Source of the DNA: Bacteroidota bacterium
GTDB taxonomy: Bacteria > Bacteroidota > Bacteroidia > Bacteroidales > VadinHA17
Reading direction: 5' to 3'
NCBI GenBank assembly: GCA_022711195.1
Contig: JAKLFN010000105.1
Span: 1 to 7,127, forward strand
DNA length: 7,127 bases
Shown here: one piece after another, positions 1-6,455 of the stretch
Numbering within the stretch: position 1 is the first letter of the stretch
Layout: each line of letters opens with the position of its first letter
Translations under genes and position numbers: made by a program
Notes under the pieces: model-generated
The model's database searches: none
What the model was told of the DNA's origin: nothing
Seen by the model: only the letters and a program-made list of their open reading frames with translations

Positions 1-783
1 GTAGAAATCCTGGTGAAAGTAAACGTTTATGAGAAGCTTCCCTACTTTTGCAGGATAACAGAGCCATTCATCGCTAATAAGCTCAGTAAGGTCAATCGGG
101 TTGGTTTCGGTTCTCTTAAACTCCCCGGTCCTCTTATTCATCGGCTGCTGGATCACAAGAGGAGGGTAGATAAGGACCTGTCGTATTACAGGTACCTTGT
201 TGAGCACCAGATATTTTGCTGAAGGATATTTAATGTCTTTGGGCAATGATATTACTGCTATCTCTGCGCCGGCCCTTACCTGGCGGTATACACTGGGATG
301 ACTGCCTGTGATATTCTCCTGTATCTGCCTGTATGTGCTGCGTATCAGATGTGTCAGCTGTTCTATGGTCTCGTTAAATGTGCGGTATGGCCTCTTGTCA
401 AGGCGGTCGCCCTCAGAATCATTGATTATGAACCTGTCAAAGTGCCTCCAGTAGTCGTACAGGTTCTCAATAAAATTATTCAGGAGCAGGTGGTCGCTGA
501 AGAAAAATGCCGACTTCTCATTTATATGCGGAACAACGCTGCTCTCATATTTAACGAGAAGTATAAAAGTCTTCACAAGCTCATCAACGGTGCTGCTCTC
601 CACACTTCCCTCAGGGAAAATATTCAACAGGGGGGAATTCCTTGTCTGCAGATGTCTCAGGAAAAGATCGAGTATCGTTCTGAATTTCTCGCCCGATAAC
701 AGCTCTTCCGATGTCTCGCACATCCTCTCCCTGTTATTAAGGATAACTTTATTTCCGGCAACCTTTAGAGTACTTTTATGCAT
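1..783 (-). CDS. Conserved-looking protein of unknown function, N-terminal 261 residues (C-terminus off the left edge)
   Basis: An uninterrupted reading frame runs from an ATG at 783 down to base 1, giving 261 codons with no stop, so the gene continues beyond the window. The start is well fixed: the in-frame codons just upstream are CAT, then TGA and TAA stops, and a Bacteroidota -7 element lies about 20 bases before it. The protein begins MHKSTLKVAG. It has no signal peptide or membrane segment in the visible part. Residues 20-160 look mostly helical and charged, with aromatic-rich stretches such as ENLYDYWRHFDRF near 105-117. Residues 165-261 look more beta-rich (AEIAVISLPKD, KVPVIRQVLIYPPLV). 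I do not recognise the family and see no catalytic motif; any such motif may lie in the missing C-terminal part. Codon use resembles that of its neighbours. I am confident it is a real gene because of the long open frame and the promoter, but I give it no function. Confidence 0.85.
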   Translation of the reverse strand, partial: MHKSTLKVAGNKVILNNRERMCETSEELLSGEKFRTILDLFLRHLQTRNSPLLNIFPEGSVESSTVDELVKTFILLVKYESSVVPHINEKSAFFFSDHLLLNNFIENLYDYWRHFDRFIINDSEGDRLDKRPYRTFNETIEQLTHLIRSTYRQIQENITGSHPSVYRQVRAGAEIAVISLPKDIKYPSAKYLVLNKVPVIRQVLIYPPLVIQQPMNKRTGEFKRTETNPIDLTELISDEWLCYPAKVGKLLINVYFHQDFY

Positions 784-803
784 ATGTCATTAATAAACCA
801 GGC

Positions 804-811
804 CAAAAATA
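804..811 (-). promoter_or_regulatory. Bacteroidota-type -7 element for the leftward gene at 1-783
   Basis: Read on the minus strand this is TATTTTTG, an exact match to TAnnTTTG. It lies about 20 bases ahead of the ATG at 783, so transcription would begin near 797 with a very short leader. No TTTG -33 element is evident at the expected 19-21 base spacing, so the call rests on the -7 box and its position. Confidence 0.45.
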
Positions 812-867
812 TGATAATATTTAATTGAAATCTTCTAAATGCTTTAATATTTATGGATGTTTTTCAA

Positions 868-875
868 TAATTTTG
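868..875 (+). promoter_or_regulatory. Bacteroidota-type -7 element upstream of the AlgH family gene
   Basis: TAATTTTG matches TAnnTTTG and lies about 62 bases before the start at 938, in the AT-rich divergent region 784-937. A start of transcription near 882 would leave a leader of roughly 55 bases. I do not see a clear -33 TTTG. A weaker alternative, with TTTTGG at 898-903 and TTAAATTG at 923-930, would place the transcript start almost on the start codon. Confidence 0.35.
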
Positions 876-937
876 CATCAGAAAGTCGAACAAACAATTT
901 TGGCATATCTGATGTTTAATGCTTAAATTGGCACTGT

Positions 938-1537
938 ATGGAAAACATGGACGCGGAGCTGGATTTTTTCACGATACAGCCTGAAGACAAGATACCCGAG
1001 AAGGGGAAGATACTCATCTCAGAGCCCTTTCTGCCTGATACCTTCTTCAACAGGACAATCGTATACCTTGCCGACCATACAAGCGACGGCTCCGTAGGCT
1101 TTATCCTTAATAAGAAGCTCGAAATAAAAGTTTGTGACGCCATCTCGGGCTTCGACAAATGGAAGGAATACCTCAGCATGGGAGGGCCAGTAGCCCCGGA
1201 TACCCTCCATTATCTGCATAATATGGGCGATCAGATCCCTAAAAGCGTTTGGGTTAATGATAATATTTTCTGGGGAGGAGATATCGACTTTGTCCGTGAA
1301 ATGATCGAGAGCGGCAACCTGAAAAATTCACAGATAAGGTTTTTCCTTGGATATTCAGGATGGTCAGCCGGTCAGCTTGAACGTGAATTAATGGAAAACT
1401 CCTGGGTCATTGCCAGGGTAAAAACCGATATCGTGCTGAATAACCTTCTGAGTGACACCTGGAAAGGTGTACTGCGGGGACTGAACAACAAATACCGTAT
1501 GTGGGCCGATTTTCCGGAATCTCCGGATATGAACTAA
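938..1537 (+). CDS. YqgE/AlgH family protein (UPF0301, DUF179)
   Basis: The 199-residue protein carries the hallmarks of the YqgE/AlgH family. They are an N-terminal ISEPFL..DTFFNRTIVYLADH block (about residues 27-47), DGSVGFILNK (50-59), the GGPV turn (82-85) and the signature LGYSGWSAGQLERE (137-150). The length is usual for the family (about 185-200 residues). AlgH was named as a transcriptional regulator in Pseudomonas, but the biochemical role of the family is unsettled, and these small cytosolic proteins have no classical DNA-binding motif. No signal peptide is present. The start could be ATG 938 or ATG 947 (MDAELDFF); neither has a clear ribosome binding site, and many relatives begin close to the second. 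The gene is monocistronic here. Its stop overlaps the end of holA on the other strand, so no terminator separates them. Confidence 0.93.
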   Translation: MENMDAELDFFTIQPEDKIPEKGKILISEPFLPDTFFNRTIVYLADHTSDGSVGFILNKKLEIKVCDAISGFDKWKEYLSMGGPVAPDTLHYLHNMGDQIPKSVWVNDNIFWGGDIDFVREMIESGNLKNSQIRFFLGYSGWSAGQLERELMENSWVIARVKTDIVLNNLLSDTWKGVLRGLNNKYRMWADFPESPDMN

Positions 1538-2544
1538 AGATGCAATATTCTGAATACCAATTCTTTGAGCAGATCACCATCTTCACTGCTTATATCGCCA
1601 TATCCCTTCGATTTCATGTCGCAGGTGCGAAGAAGGCTTATTATCTGAATAGTCCTGGCAGCATTATACCTTGATGCAGCCATTTCGTAATCCTTAACAA
1701 AATATGGATTGACTTTGAGAGCCGATGCAACATTATTCTTCGATTTATCGGTAAGATAATGGTAAGTAAGGATCTTGGTGAAATATGAAAAGAGTGATGC
1801 CAGGGTAAGAGTAAGAGGATAATCTTTCGGATTACCTGCGTAATGCCTGACAATCATGTTTGCCTTCACTATATTCTTTTCGCCCAGGGCTTTCTGCAAT
1901 TCAAAGTTGTTATAGTCTTTGCTGATGCCTATATTTTTTTCAATGAGGGTCGCAGTGATGAGAGGCTTGGCCGCCGGCAGGGTAATGATCAGTTTGTTCA
2001 GCTCATTGGCGATCTTATGAAGGTCGGTGCCAAGGAATTCAGTAAGCATTTCACAGGCGCCGGGTTCCGTTTTGATACCTTTTTGCATCAGGAATTTCTC
2101 TATCCATGCAGGAACCTGGTAATCACGCAACCGCGGCGATTCAAAATAGTATCCCTGACTGTCAAGCGCCTTGAAGAATTTTGTCCTTTTATCGGGGACT
2201 TTATATTTATAACATATTACCAGGATTGTTGAGAGCAGTGGTTTTTCAACGTAAATTTGCAGATCCTCTATTTTTCTCAGTGACTGTGCTTCCTTTACTA
2301 TTATTACCTGGTGTGCCGACATCATCGGAAAACGCCTGGCTGTCTCTATTATCGATACCACCGATGTCTCTTCACCATAAAGAACGGCCTGGTTGAACGA
2401 TCTTTCAGCTTCCTCCAGAACATGTTCCTCTGCATAATCTGATATAAGGTCGATATAATAGGGTTCCTCACCGGCAAGGAAATATACAGGTTTGAAGATC
2501 CTCTTTTTTAGATCGGATATTATTTCTTCGTAAGCAGCAGCCAT
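1534..2544 (-). CDS. holA: DNA polymerase III subunit delta
   Basis: This is the delta subunit of the clamp loader. It opens the beta sliding clamp and loads it on primed DNA together with delta' and tau/gamma. The 336 residues fit the usual length. The N-terminus has the typical FKPVYFLAGEEPYYIDLI block (about 17-34). It is followed by the RRFPMMSAHQVIIVKEAQ segment (about 70-87), which belongs to the degenerate AAA+ fold that contacts the clamp. The mid-domain has the helical stretch LTEFLGTDLHKIANELNKL (about 167-185). The C-terminal collar domain includes LASLFSYFTKILTYHYL (about 249-265). No Walker A motif is seen, as expected for delta. The gene starts one base after the stop of amn and must be cotranscribed with it. 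The last four bases overlap the convergent AlgH gene, leaving no room for an independent terminator. Confidence 0.95.
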   Translation of the reverse strand: MAAAYEEIISDLKKRIFKPVYFLAGEEPYYIDLISDYAEEHVLEEAERSFNQAVLYGEETSVVSIIETARRFPMMSAHQVIIVKEAQSLRKIEDLQIYVEKPLLSTILVICYKYKVPDKRTKFFKALDSQGYYFESPRLRDYQVPAWIEKFLMQKGIKTEPGACEMLTEFLGTDLHKIANELNKLIITLPAAKPLITATLIEKNIGISKDYNNFELQKALGEKNIVKANMIVRHYAGNPKDYPLTLTLASLFSYFTKILTYHYLTDKSKNNVASALKVNPYFVKDYEMAASRYNAARTIQIISLLRTCDMKSKGYGDISSEDGDLLKELVFRILHL

Positions 2545-2545
2545 C

Positions 2546-3316
2546 CTAAAAACGCAGATGTTTTACAGATACACCGTTATCCTTAATCTCCTTGAGGGAG
2601 TCGATACCTATTTTAAGGTGGTTTTCAACGTACCTTCCTGTAACTTTTTTGTCGCTTGCTGCAGTCTTTATTCCGCTCGAGATCATAGGCTGATCCGATA
2701 CGAGAAGGAGCGCTCCTGTGGGGATCTCATTGGCAAATCCTACAGTGAATATTGTTGCAGTCTCCATATCTATTGCCATCGCGCGGGTTTTAACCAGGTA
2801 CTTCTTAAACCTGTCGTCATATTCCCACACACGCCTGTTGGTTGTATATACAGTACCTGTCCAGTATTCTTTCCTGCACCTGGTTATCGTTGCTGAAACA
2901 GCTATCTGTATCTTAAACGCCGGGAGTGCAGGAACCTCGTTTGGGAGATAATCATTTGAGGTGCCATCGCTGCGTATGGCTGCTATCGGGAGTATCAGGT
3001 CGCCTACCTTGTTCTTTGCTTTCAGCCCTCCGCATTTGCCAAGAAAAAGTACAGCCTTGGGATTAACGGCGCTCAGGAGGTCCATTACTGTGGCTGCATT
3101 CGGACTTCCCATACCAAAGTTGATTATTGTTATCCCGTCTGCAGTGGCATTGGGCATGTTCCTGTCTTTACCCTCAACAGGTACGTTATGCCACTTTGCA
3201 AAGAGCTCAACATAATATCCGAAGTTGGTGAGCAGAAAGTACTTGCCGAAGGTCTTTAATTCCTTGCCTGTATATCTTGGAAGCCAGTTATTGACAATTT
3301 CATCTTTTGTCTTCAT
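2546..3316 (-). CDS. amn: AMP nucleosidase, short Bacteroidota form
   Basis: The enzyme hydrolyses AMP to adenine and ribose 5-phosphate, controlling the adenylate pool in the cytosol. The 256 residues form a purine nucleoside phosphorylase-like fold. Visible motifs are INFGMGSPNAA (about 65-75), FLGKCGG (91-97), YWTGTVYTTNRR (151-162), AIDMETAT (181-188, the nucleoside-binding Met-Glu) and SDQP (207-210, whose Asp is the likely general acid). It is about half the length of the E. coli enzyme, lacking that protein's extra N-terminal domain, as is usual in Bacteroidota. The ATG at 3316 is chosen because MKTKDEIVNNWLPRYT matches the usual family start. It is the first gene of an amn-holA unit with a one-base gap. 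No TAnnTTTG box is visible upstream; a GC-rich inverted repeat begins 32 bases before the start codon, where promoter sequence would be expected. Confidence 0.94.
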   Translation of the reverse strand: MKTKDEIVNNWLPRYTGKELKTFGKYFLLTNFGYYVELFAKWHNVPVEGKDRNMPNATADGITIINFGMGSPNAATVMDLLSAVNPKAVLFLGKCGGLKAKNKVGDLILPIAAIRSDGTSNDYLPNEVPALPAFKIQIAVSATITRCRKEYWTGTVYTTNRRVWEYDDRFKKYLVKTRAMAIDMETATIFTVGFANEIPTGALLLVSDQPMISSGIKTAASDKKVTGRYVENHLKIGIDSLKEIKDNGVSVKHLRF

Positions 3317-3348
3317 TTTTTAATTTGTATGTCTCTTCCCATTTATCA

Positions 3349-3425
3349 CCTCTCCCGTTGAGAGAGGGGGACTCTGTTGTGATATTTAAAGTCCCTCCCT
3401 CCTGGGGGAGGGATTTAGGGAGAGG
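3349..3425. repeat. GC-rich nested inverted repeat in the amn / HsdR_N divergent region
   Basis: The outer arms CCTCTCCC (3349-3356) and GGGAGAGG (3418-3425) are perfectly complementary. Inside them sits a second perfect stem, TCCCTCCC (3392-3399) and GGGAGGGA (3406-3413), with a 6-base loop. An alternative small hairpin pairs CCTCTC (3349-3354) with GAGAGG (3362-3367). The block is C/G-rich and strand-biased within an AT-rich intergenic region, which suggests an inserted palindromic element of the REP or MITE kind. Dispersal in the genome cannot be shown from one copy. It lies upstream of the predicted HsdR_N promoter, so it is unlikely to be in that transcript. It could be transcribed in the amn leader or form a cruciform in DNA. 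Confidence 0.6.
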
Positions 3426-3447
3426 AATTTATAATAGTATTTCTCAA

Positions 3448-3455
3448 TATATTTG
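3448..3455 (+). promoter_or_regulatory. Bacteroidota-type -7 element for the HsdR_N/Nudix unit
   Basis: TATATTTG is an exact TAnnTTTG match, 22 bases before the proposed TTG start at 3478. Transcription would begin near 3462, leaving a leader of about 16 bases. The site lies after the upstream ATG at 3307, so the transcript would not include that codon, which supports the later start. A TTTA at 3428-3431 is a poor -33 candidate at slightly short spacing. Confidence 0.45.
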
Positions 3456-3477
3456 CTTTCAAAAGTACAAAACAAAG

Positions 3478-3942
3478 TTGAAACAGCTAAATCTGCCTGA
3501 ATATTCATTCCGGATCACAGGAAAAGAAGGAGAGGAGATGATCCTCGATCATATCCGCAGGAAATATGTAAGGCTCACACCTGAAGAGTGGGTCAGGCAG
3601 AATTTCATAATGTATCTTGTCAATGAGGGAAAGTATCCCCCAGGACTGATCGCTGTTGAGGTGATGTCGGGATTCAACAATATGAGGAAACGTGTAGATA
3701 TCCTCATCCACGACAGGTCGGGAAAACCTGTGATGATCGTGGAATGTAAATCGCCCGAAGTAGGTCTTAACGACAAAGTCTTTGACCAGATAGTGTGCTA
3801 TAATATGGGCTTCAGGGTTCCTTATCTTGTTGTTACTAACGGAATTGACCATTATGCCTGCAAGATTGACCTCGAAAACAATAAGTACGAGTTTCTGCTC
3901 GTCATCCCTCTTTATGAAGATCTTCAAAGCGAACATGCATGA
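3478..3942 (+). CDS. Stand-alone HsdR N-terminal-type domain protein (PD-(D/E)XK nuclease fold)
   Basis: About 154 residues resembling the N-terminal nuclease domain of type I restriction R subunits (HSDR_N_2 type), with no helicase part. Using a TTG start at 3478, the protein begins MKQLNLPEYSFRI. It contains the family block LTPEEWVRQNFIMYL (33-47), then E61, RVDILIHD with D74, and IVECKSP with E89 and K91. It also has a Q-x3-Y motif, Q104 and Y108 in FDQIVCYN. All expected PD-(D/E)XK catalytic residues are therefore present. An ATG at 3307 would add 57 residues, but these are translated from the inverted repeat, overlap the amn start and precede the predicted promoter, so I reject it. The next ATG (3538) would cut into the domain. 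The stop overlaps the Nudix start as ATGA, indicating translational coupling. No methylase or specificity gene is nearby. The protein's own role is unknown. Confidence 0.82.
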   Translation: MKQLNLPEYSFRITGKEGEEMILDHIRRKYVRLTPEEWVRQNFIMYLVNEGKYPPGLIAVEVMSGFNNMRKRVDILIHDRSGKPVMIVECKSPEVGLNDKVFDQIVCYNMGFRVPYLVVTNGIDHYACKIDLENNKYEFLLVIPLYEDLQSEHA

Positions 3943-4934
3943 TCAGGGTAACTTGTGCCATAATAAGAAATGAGGATGACGAGGTTCTTGTCGTTCAGCG
4001 GGGCGAAAATACCGACCATCCTTACAAATGGGAGTTCCCGGGCGGTAAGATCATGAAGGGAGAATCGGAGGAAGAGTGTGTTATAAGGGAGATCAGGGAG
4101 GAACTTTCAATGGATATCGTGATATGCAGGCGTCTTGAAGATGTAATATACGATTATGGAAAGAAAAAGATTCTTCTTATTCCGTTCCTTTGTGATACTC
4201 TCGATGATCTGCCGTTGCTTTCGGAACATATTGCATACCGCTGGCTGAAACCTGAATCGCTGCGGCAGACCGATTTTGCTGAAGCAGATGTGATCGTTGC
4301 TGAAAACTTCCTCAGAGACCCGGGTGTCGCGGTTATAACAAAGGACCTTACACCTATAGAAGATGAAAGCGATGATGAGGAATTCAGGGAAATGATCAAC
4401 GCAACAATGGGGACCAGGGAGGTGGAATGGATTGCAAAATCAGCGGTCGAGAATCCGGTTATATTCAGGAAGCTCCTTAATTATTCTTTTTCAGGCGACA
4501 GGAAGCTTGCCTTTCACTCGTCGTGGGCTCTTTCCAAATCCGTTGATACCCATCCCGGGATCTTCGTCGAATACCTGCCCATGATTGTCGGGATGCTCGG
4601 AAGGATAGACAATGAGAGTGCACACCGTTCGTTTCTGAAGATACTCACACAGAGCGACCTGTCGCTCCTGAGTGAAAAAGAACATGGTATTCTGGCCGAT
4701 CATTGCTTTTCTGCACTCAGATCGGGTCTCAGCGCCATTGCCATAAAAGCCTATTCAATGGAGATTGTCTATAAGCTGGCTGTAATCTACCCTGAGCTTG
4801 TCCATGAACTGGCAGCAACGGTTAACATGCTTCAGGGCGACGCACCAGCCGGAGTGGTGGCACGTGGCAGGATAATTCTAAAGAAACTTGCCGCGATCAG
4901 TACAAAGCAACGACCCAATCAGCCATTATCTTAA
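3939..4934 (+). CDS. Nudix (MutT-type) hydrolase fused to a C-terminal helical HEAT-like domain
   Basis: The 331-residue protein has two parts. Residues 1-125 are a MutT/NudG-like Nudix domain: WEFPGGK (31-37) leads into the Nudix box, with G36, E42, R50, E51, E54 and E55 at the spacing Gx5Ex7RExxEE, and YRWLKPESL (100-108) is the usual late-domain block. The box has Ser57 where Gly is common. Such enzymes hydrolyse nucleoside diphosphates linked to another moiety, often oxidised dNTPs or CTP analogues; the substrate cannot be read from sequence. Residues about 136-150 are an acidic linker (IEDESDDEEF). Residues about 150-322 are predicted all-helical with HEAT-like periodicity (VEWIAKSAVENPVIFRKLL, then repeated helix pairs). 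I recall stand-alone Bacteroidota proteins resembling this part, but none with an assigned function. The start overlaps the stop of the nuclease-fold gene by four bases. The 3' end overlaps the opposing hydrolase gene by 38 bases. Confidence 0.88.
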   Translation: MIRVTCAIIRNEDDEVLVVQRGENTDHPYKWEFPGGKIMKGESEEECVIREIREELSMDIVICRRLEDVIYDYGKKKILLIPFLCDTLDDLPLLSEHIAYRWLKPESLRQTDFAEADVIVAENFLRDPGVAVITKDLTPIEDESDDEEFREMINATMGTREVEWIAKSAVENPVIFRKLLNYSFSGDRKLAFHSSWALSKSVDTHPGIFVEYLPMIVGMLGRIDNESAHRSFLKILTQSDLSLLSEKEHGILADHCFSALRSGLSAIAIKAYSMEIVYKLAVIYPELVHELAATVNMLQGDAPAGVVARGRIILKKLAAISTKQRPNQPLS

Positions 4935-6318
4935 GAGCTTCTGGCGAAAATGTCTCCTCTATCTCCCCATATTCTGCAGGCAATCCTGTAGTACATTTCT
5001 GGAACAAATGATTCAGACCAGGAAGCTGCAGTATAGTTACAGACTGGTTGCCTCCCGATTTAACGGCTTTCACTATTGCCGAAAGGTTAACACTGGCTGA
5101 TACCTGTAGATCCTTTCCCCCGTTAAGTGCAAGAACGGGGCATTTAACTTTCTTCCAGTATTGTGCGGGATCAGCGGTGATAAAATATCTCAGCCATGTA
5201 AATGAAACAGGATTCATTGCTGACTTAAGCTGTTTTACTTCTGCTTCCGTATCTTCAGCCGATTTTTTTTCTTTCGCCAGTATCTTCCGGTAAACAGCCT
5301 CAATCTTTTCTGAAGCTTTATTATTGTCAGGTTCCTTCTTAAGCACGGCAAATATCTTCCTGTTTGTCGCAATATTCTTCCTGGCTTCGCCGATTTGCAT
5401 ACCCGAAGCAACACTGATATCCATATTCTGGGTATGGATGATCTCCTCACCGGTAACGCCGGGCCCGGCAAGGGAGATGATAAAGGCAATGTTCCTGTTT
5501 ACTGAGGCTACTATAGGTGCTATCAGGCCGCCCTCGCTGTGACCGGCCAGTCCGATTGCTCCATGTTTAACCTCTTTTCTTGAGGTGAGGTAAAGAAAAG
5601 CTGCCTCAGCATCAGTAGCAAAATCTGCCGTAGTCGCATTTAGGGGTGATCCCCTGGAGCCACCGACACCACGGTCGTCATATCTCAGGACAGCAATGCC
5701 TTTTCGGGTGAAATAATCAGCGATGACCATAAAAGGCTTATGGCCAAGCAGTTCCTCATTCCTGTTCTGCGATCCCGAACCCGTTATCAAAACAACTGCG
5801 GGAAATGGACCTTCACCATTTGGTATTGTAAGTGTCCCGGCCAGGTCAATGCCTGCCTTTTCGTTCCTGAAAATAACATCTTCCGATTTATAGGGGAATG
5901 GAGGCTTCGGCTCCTGCGGCCTTAACAGAGCAAAAGCTTTTTTCTGCCTCGAAAGATCCAGGGGAGTACTTTTCCCTGCCTGGCTCCATGTGCCGGTAAT
6001 AAGTGTGTCGTTTACAATTGTTCCCTTGTACTCTCCCATCAGGAGCGGAGCTTTAATATTGATGTTCTTTCCGGTTAAGATTACCGGCCCGATCTTAATG
6101 TTTTTTGCACCCTGGTCGGGACTGTCGAGTGTTGCTGCCAGGGAATCTTCTGCTGCCAGTGAAAGATTAAAAATGACACGCAGCGAAATGGCTCCTGCAG
6201 GTATCTTCCCGAGCCATGAGCCTTCAGCAGCTTTAAAATCAGTATTTTCCTGCGCTGAGATTTGATGTGAGAACAAGAGAACCGTGAGCAGGATAAAATA
6301 ATTCAGTGTTTTCTTCAT
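4897..6318 (-). CDS. Exported alpha/beta hydrolase (serine esterase/peptidase-like)
   Basis: A 473-residue protein with an N-terminal signal peptide: MKK, a hydrophobic stretch to about residue 18, then ISAQ with likely cleavage near 22-23. It therefore acts in the periplasm or outside the cell. Residues about 28-125 form a beta-rich accessory domain (GSWLGKI...LITGTWSQ), often found before this hydrolase type. The hydrolase domain runs from about 145 to the end. It has ITGSGSQNRNE (178-188, oxyanion region), LRYDDRGVGGS (211-221), the nucleophile elbow GHSEGG with Ser261, NGGKD with the likely acid Asp403, and LNH with His437. A charged helical insertion at about 310-370 (KKEPDNNKASEKIE and onward) is the probable lid. 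The substrate is unknown; general esterase or peptidase labels would be guesses. The gene is monocistronic with its own promoter, and its last 38 bases are antisense to the Nudix gene. Confidence 0.92.
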   Translation of the reverse strand: MKKTLNYFILLTVLLFSHQISAQENTDFKAAEGSWLGKIPAGAISLRVIFNLSLAAEDSLAATLDSPDQGAKNIKIGPVILTGKNINIKAPLLMGEYKGTIVNDTLITGTWSQAGKSTPLDLSRQKKAFALLRPQEPKPPFPYKSEDVIFRNEKAGIDLAGTLTIPNGEGPFPAVVLITGSGSQNRNEELLGHKPFMVIADYFTRKGIAVLRYDDRGVGGSRGSPLNATTADFATDAEAAFLYLTSRKEVKHGAIGLAGHSEGGLIAPIVASVNRNIAFIISLAGPGVTGEEIIHTQNMDISVASGMQIGEARKNIATNRKIFAVLKKEPDNNKASEKIEAVYRKILAKEKKSAEDTEAEVKQLKSAMNPVSFTWLRYFITADPAQYWKKVKCPVLALNGGKDLQVSASVNLSAIVKAVKSGGNQSVTILQLPGLNHLFQKCTTGLPAEYGEIEETFSPEALKIMADWVVALY

Positions 6319-6335
6319 GGTAAAAAATTGAATTT

Positions 6336-6366
6336 CAAAATTAGCTTTTTAATAATAATTTTAAAA
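6336..6366 (-). promoter_or_regulatory. Promoter for the exported hydrolase gene
   Basis: On the minus strand, TAATTTTG (6343-6336) matches TAnnTTTG. A TTTT at 6366-6363 stands in for TTTG at the -33 position with 19 bases between them, which is the spacing expected for a Bacteroidota promoter. Transcription would start near 6329, giving a leader of about 11 bases before the ATG at 6318. Confidence 0.5.
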
Positions 6367-6455
6367 TATCTTCTTCCCCGCAGATTTCAAAGATCGTCGC
6401 TGATCATTTCTGCGTTGATATGCTCAATCTGCAGGAAAAATATAGACATCTTTAT

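Noticed and set aside
13..222. 69-residue plus-strand frame
   Set aside because: It is a shadow of the partial minus-strand gene and has no family signal of its own.
298..699. 133-residue plus-strand frame at the left end
   Set aside because: It lies antisense to the long unbroken minus-strand frame 1-783, which has a promoter and a well-bounded start. The plus-strand translation has no recognisable domain.
2558..3215. Several plus-strand frames opposite amn
   Set aside because: They are antisense to a gene with clear AMP nucleosidase motifs along its length and lack domains of their own.
3349..3425. Intrinsic terminator
   Set aside because: It lies between two divergent gene starts, where no transcript needs to end, and no T-run follows either arm.
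3307..3477. N-terminal extension of the HsdR_N protein from ATG 3307
   Set aside because: It translates the inverted repeat, overlaps the amn start codon and lies upstream of the predicted promoter; the family-like start is at 3478.
3478..4934. Type I restriction-modification system
   Set aside because: There is no helicase domain, methylase or specificity subunit; only a lone nuclease-type domain is present.
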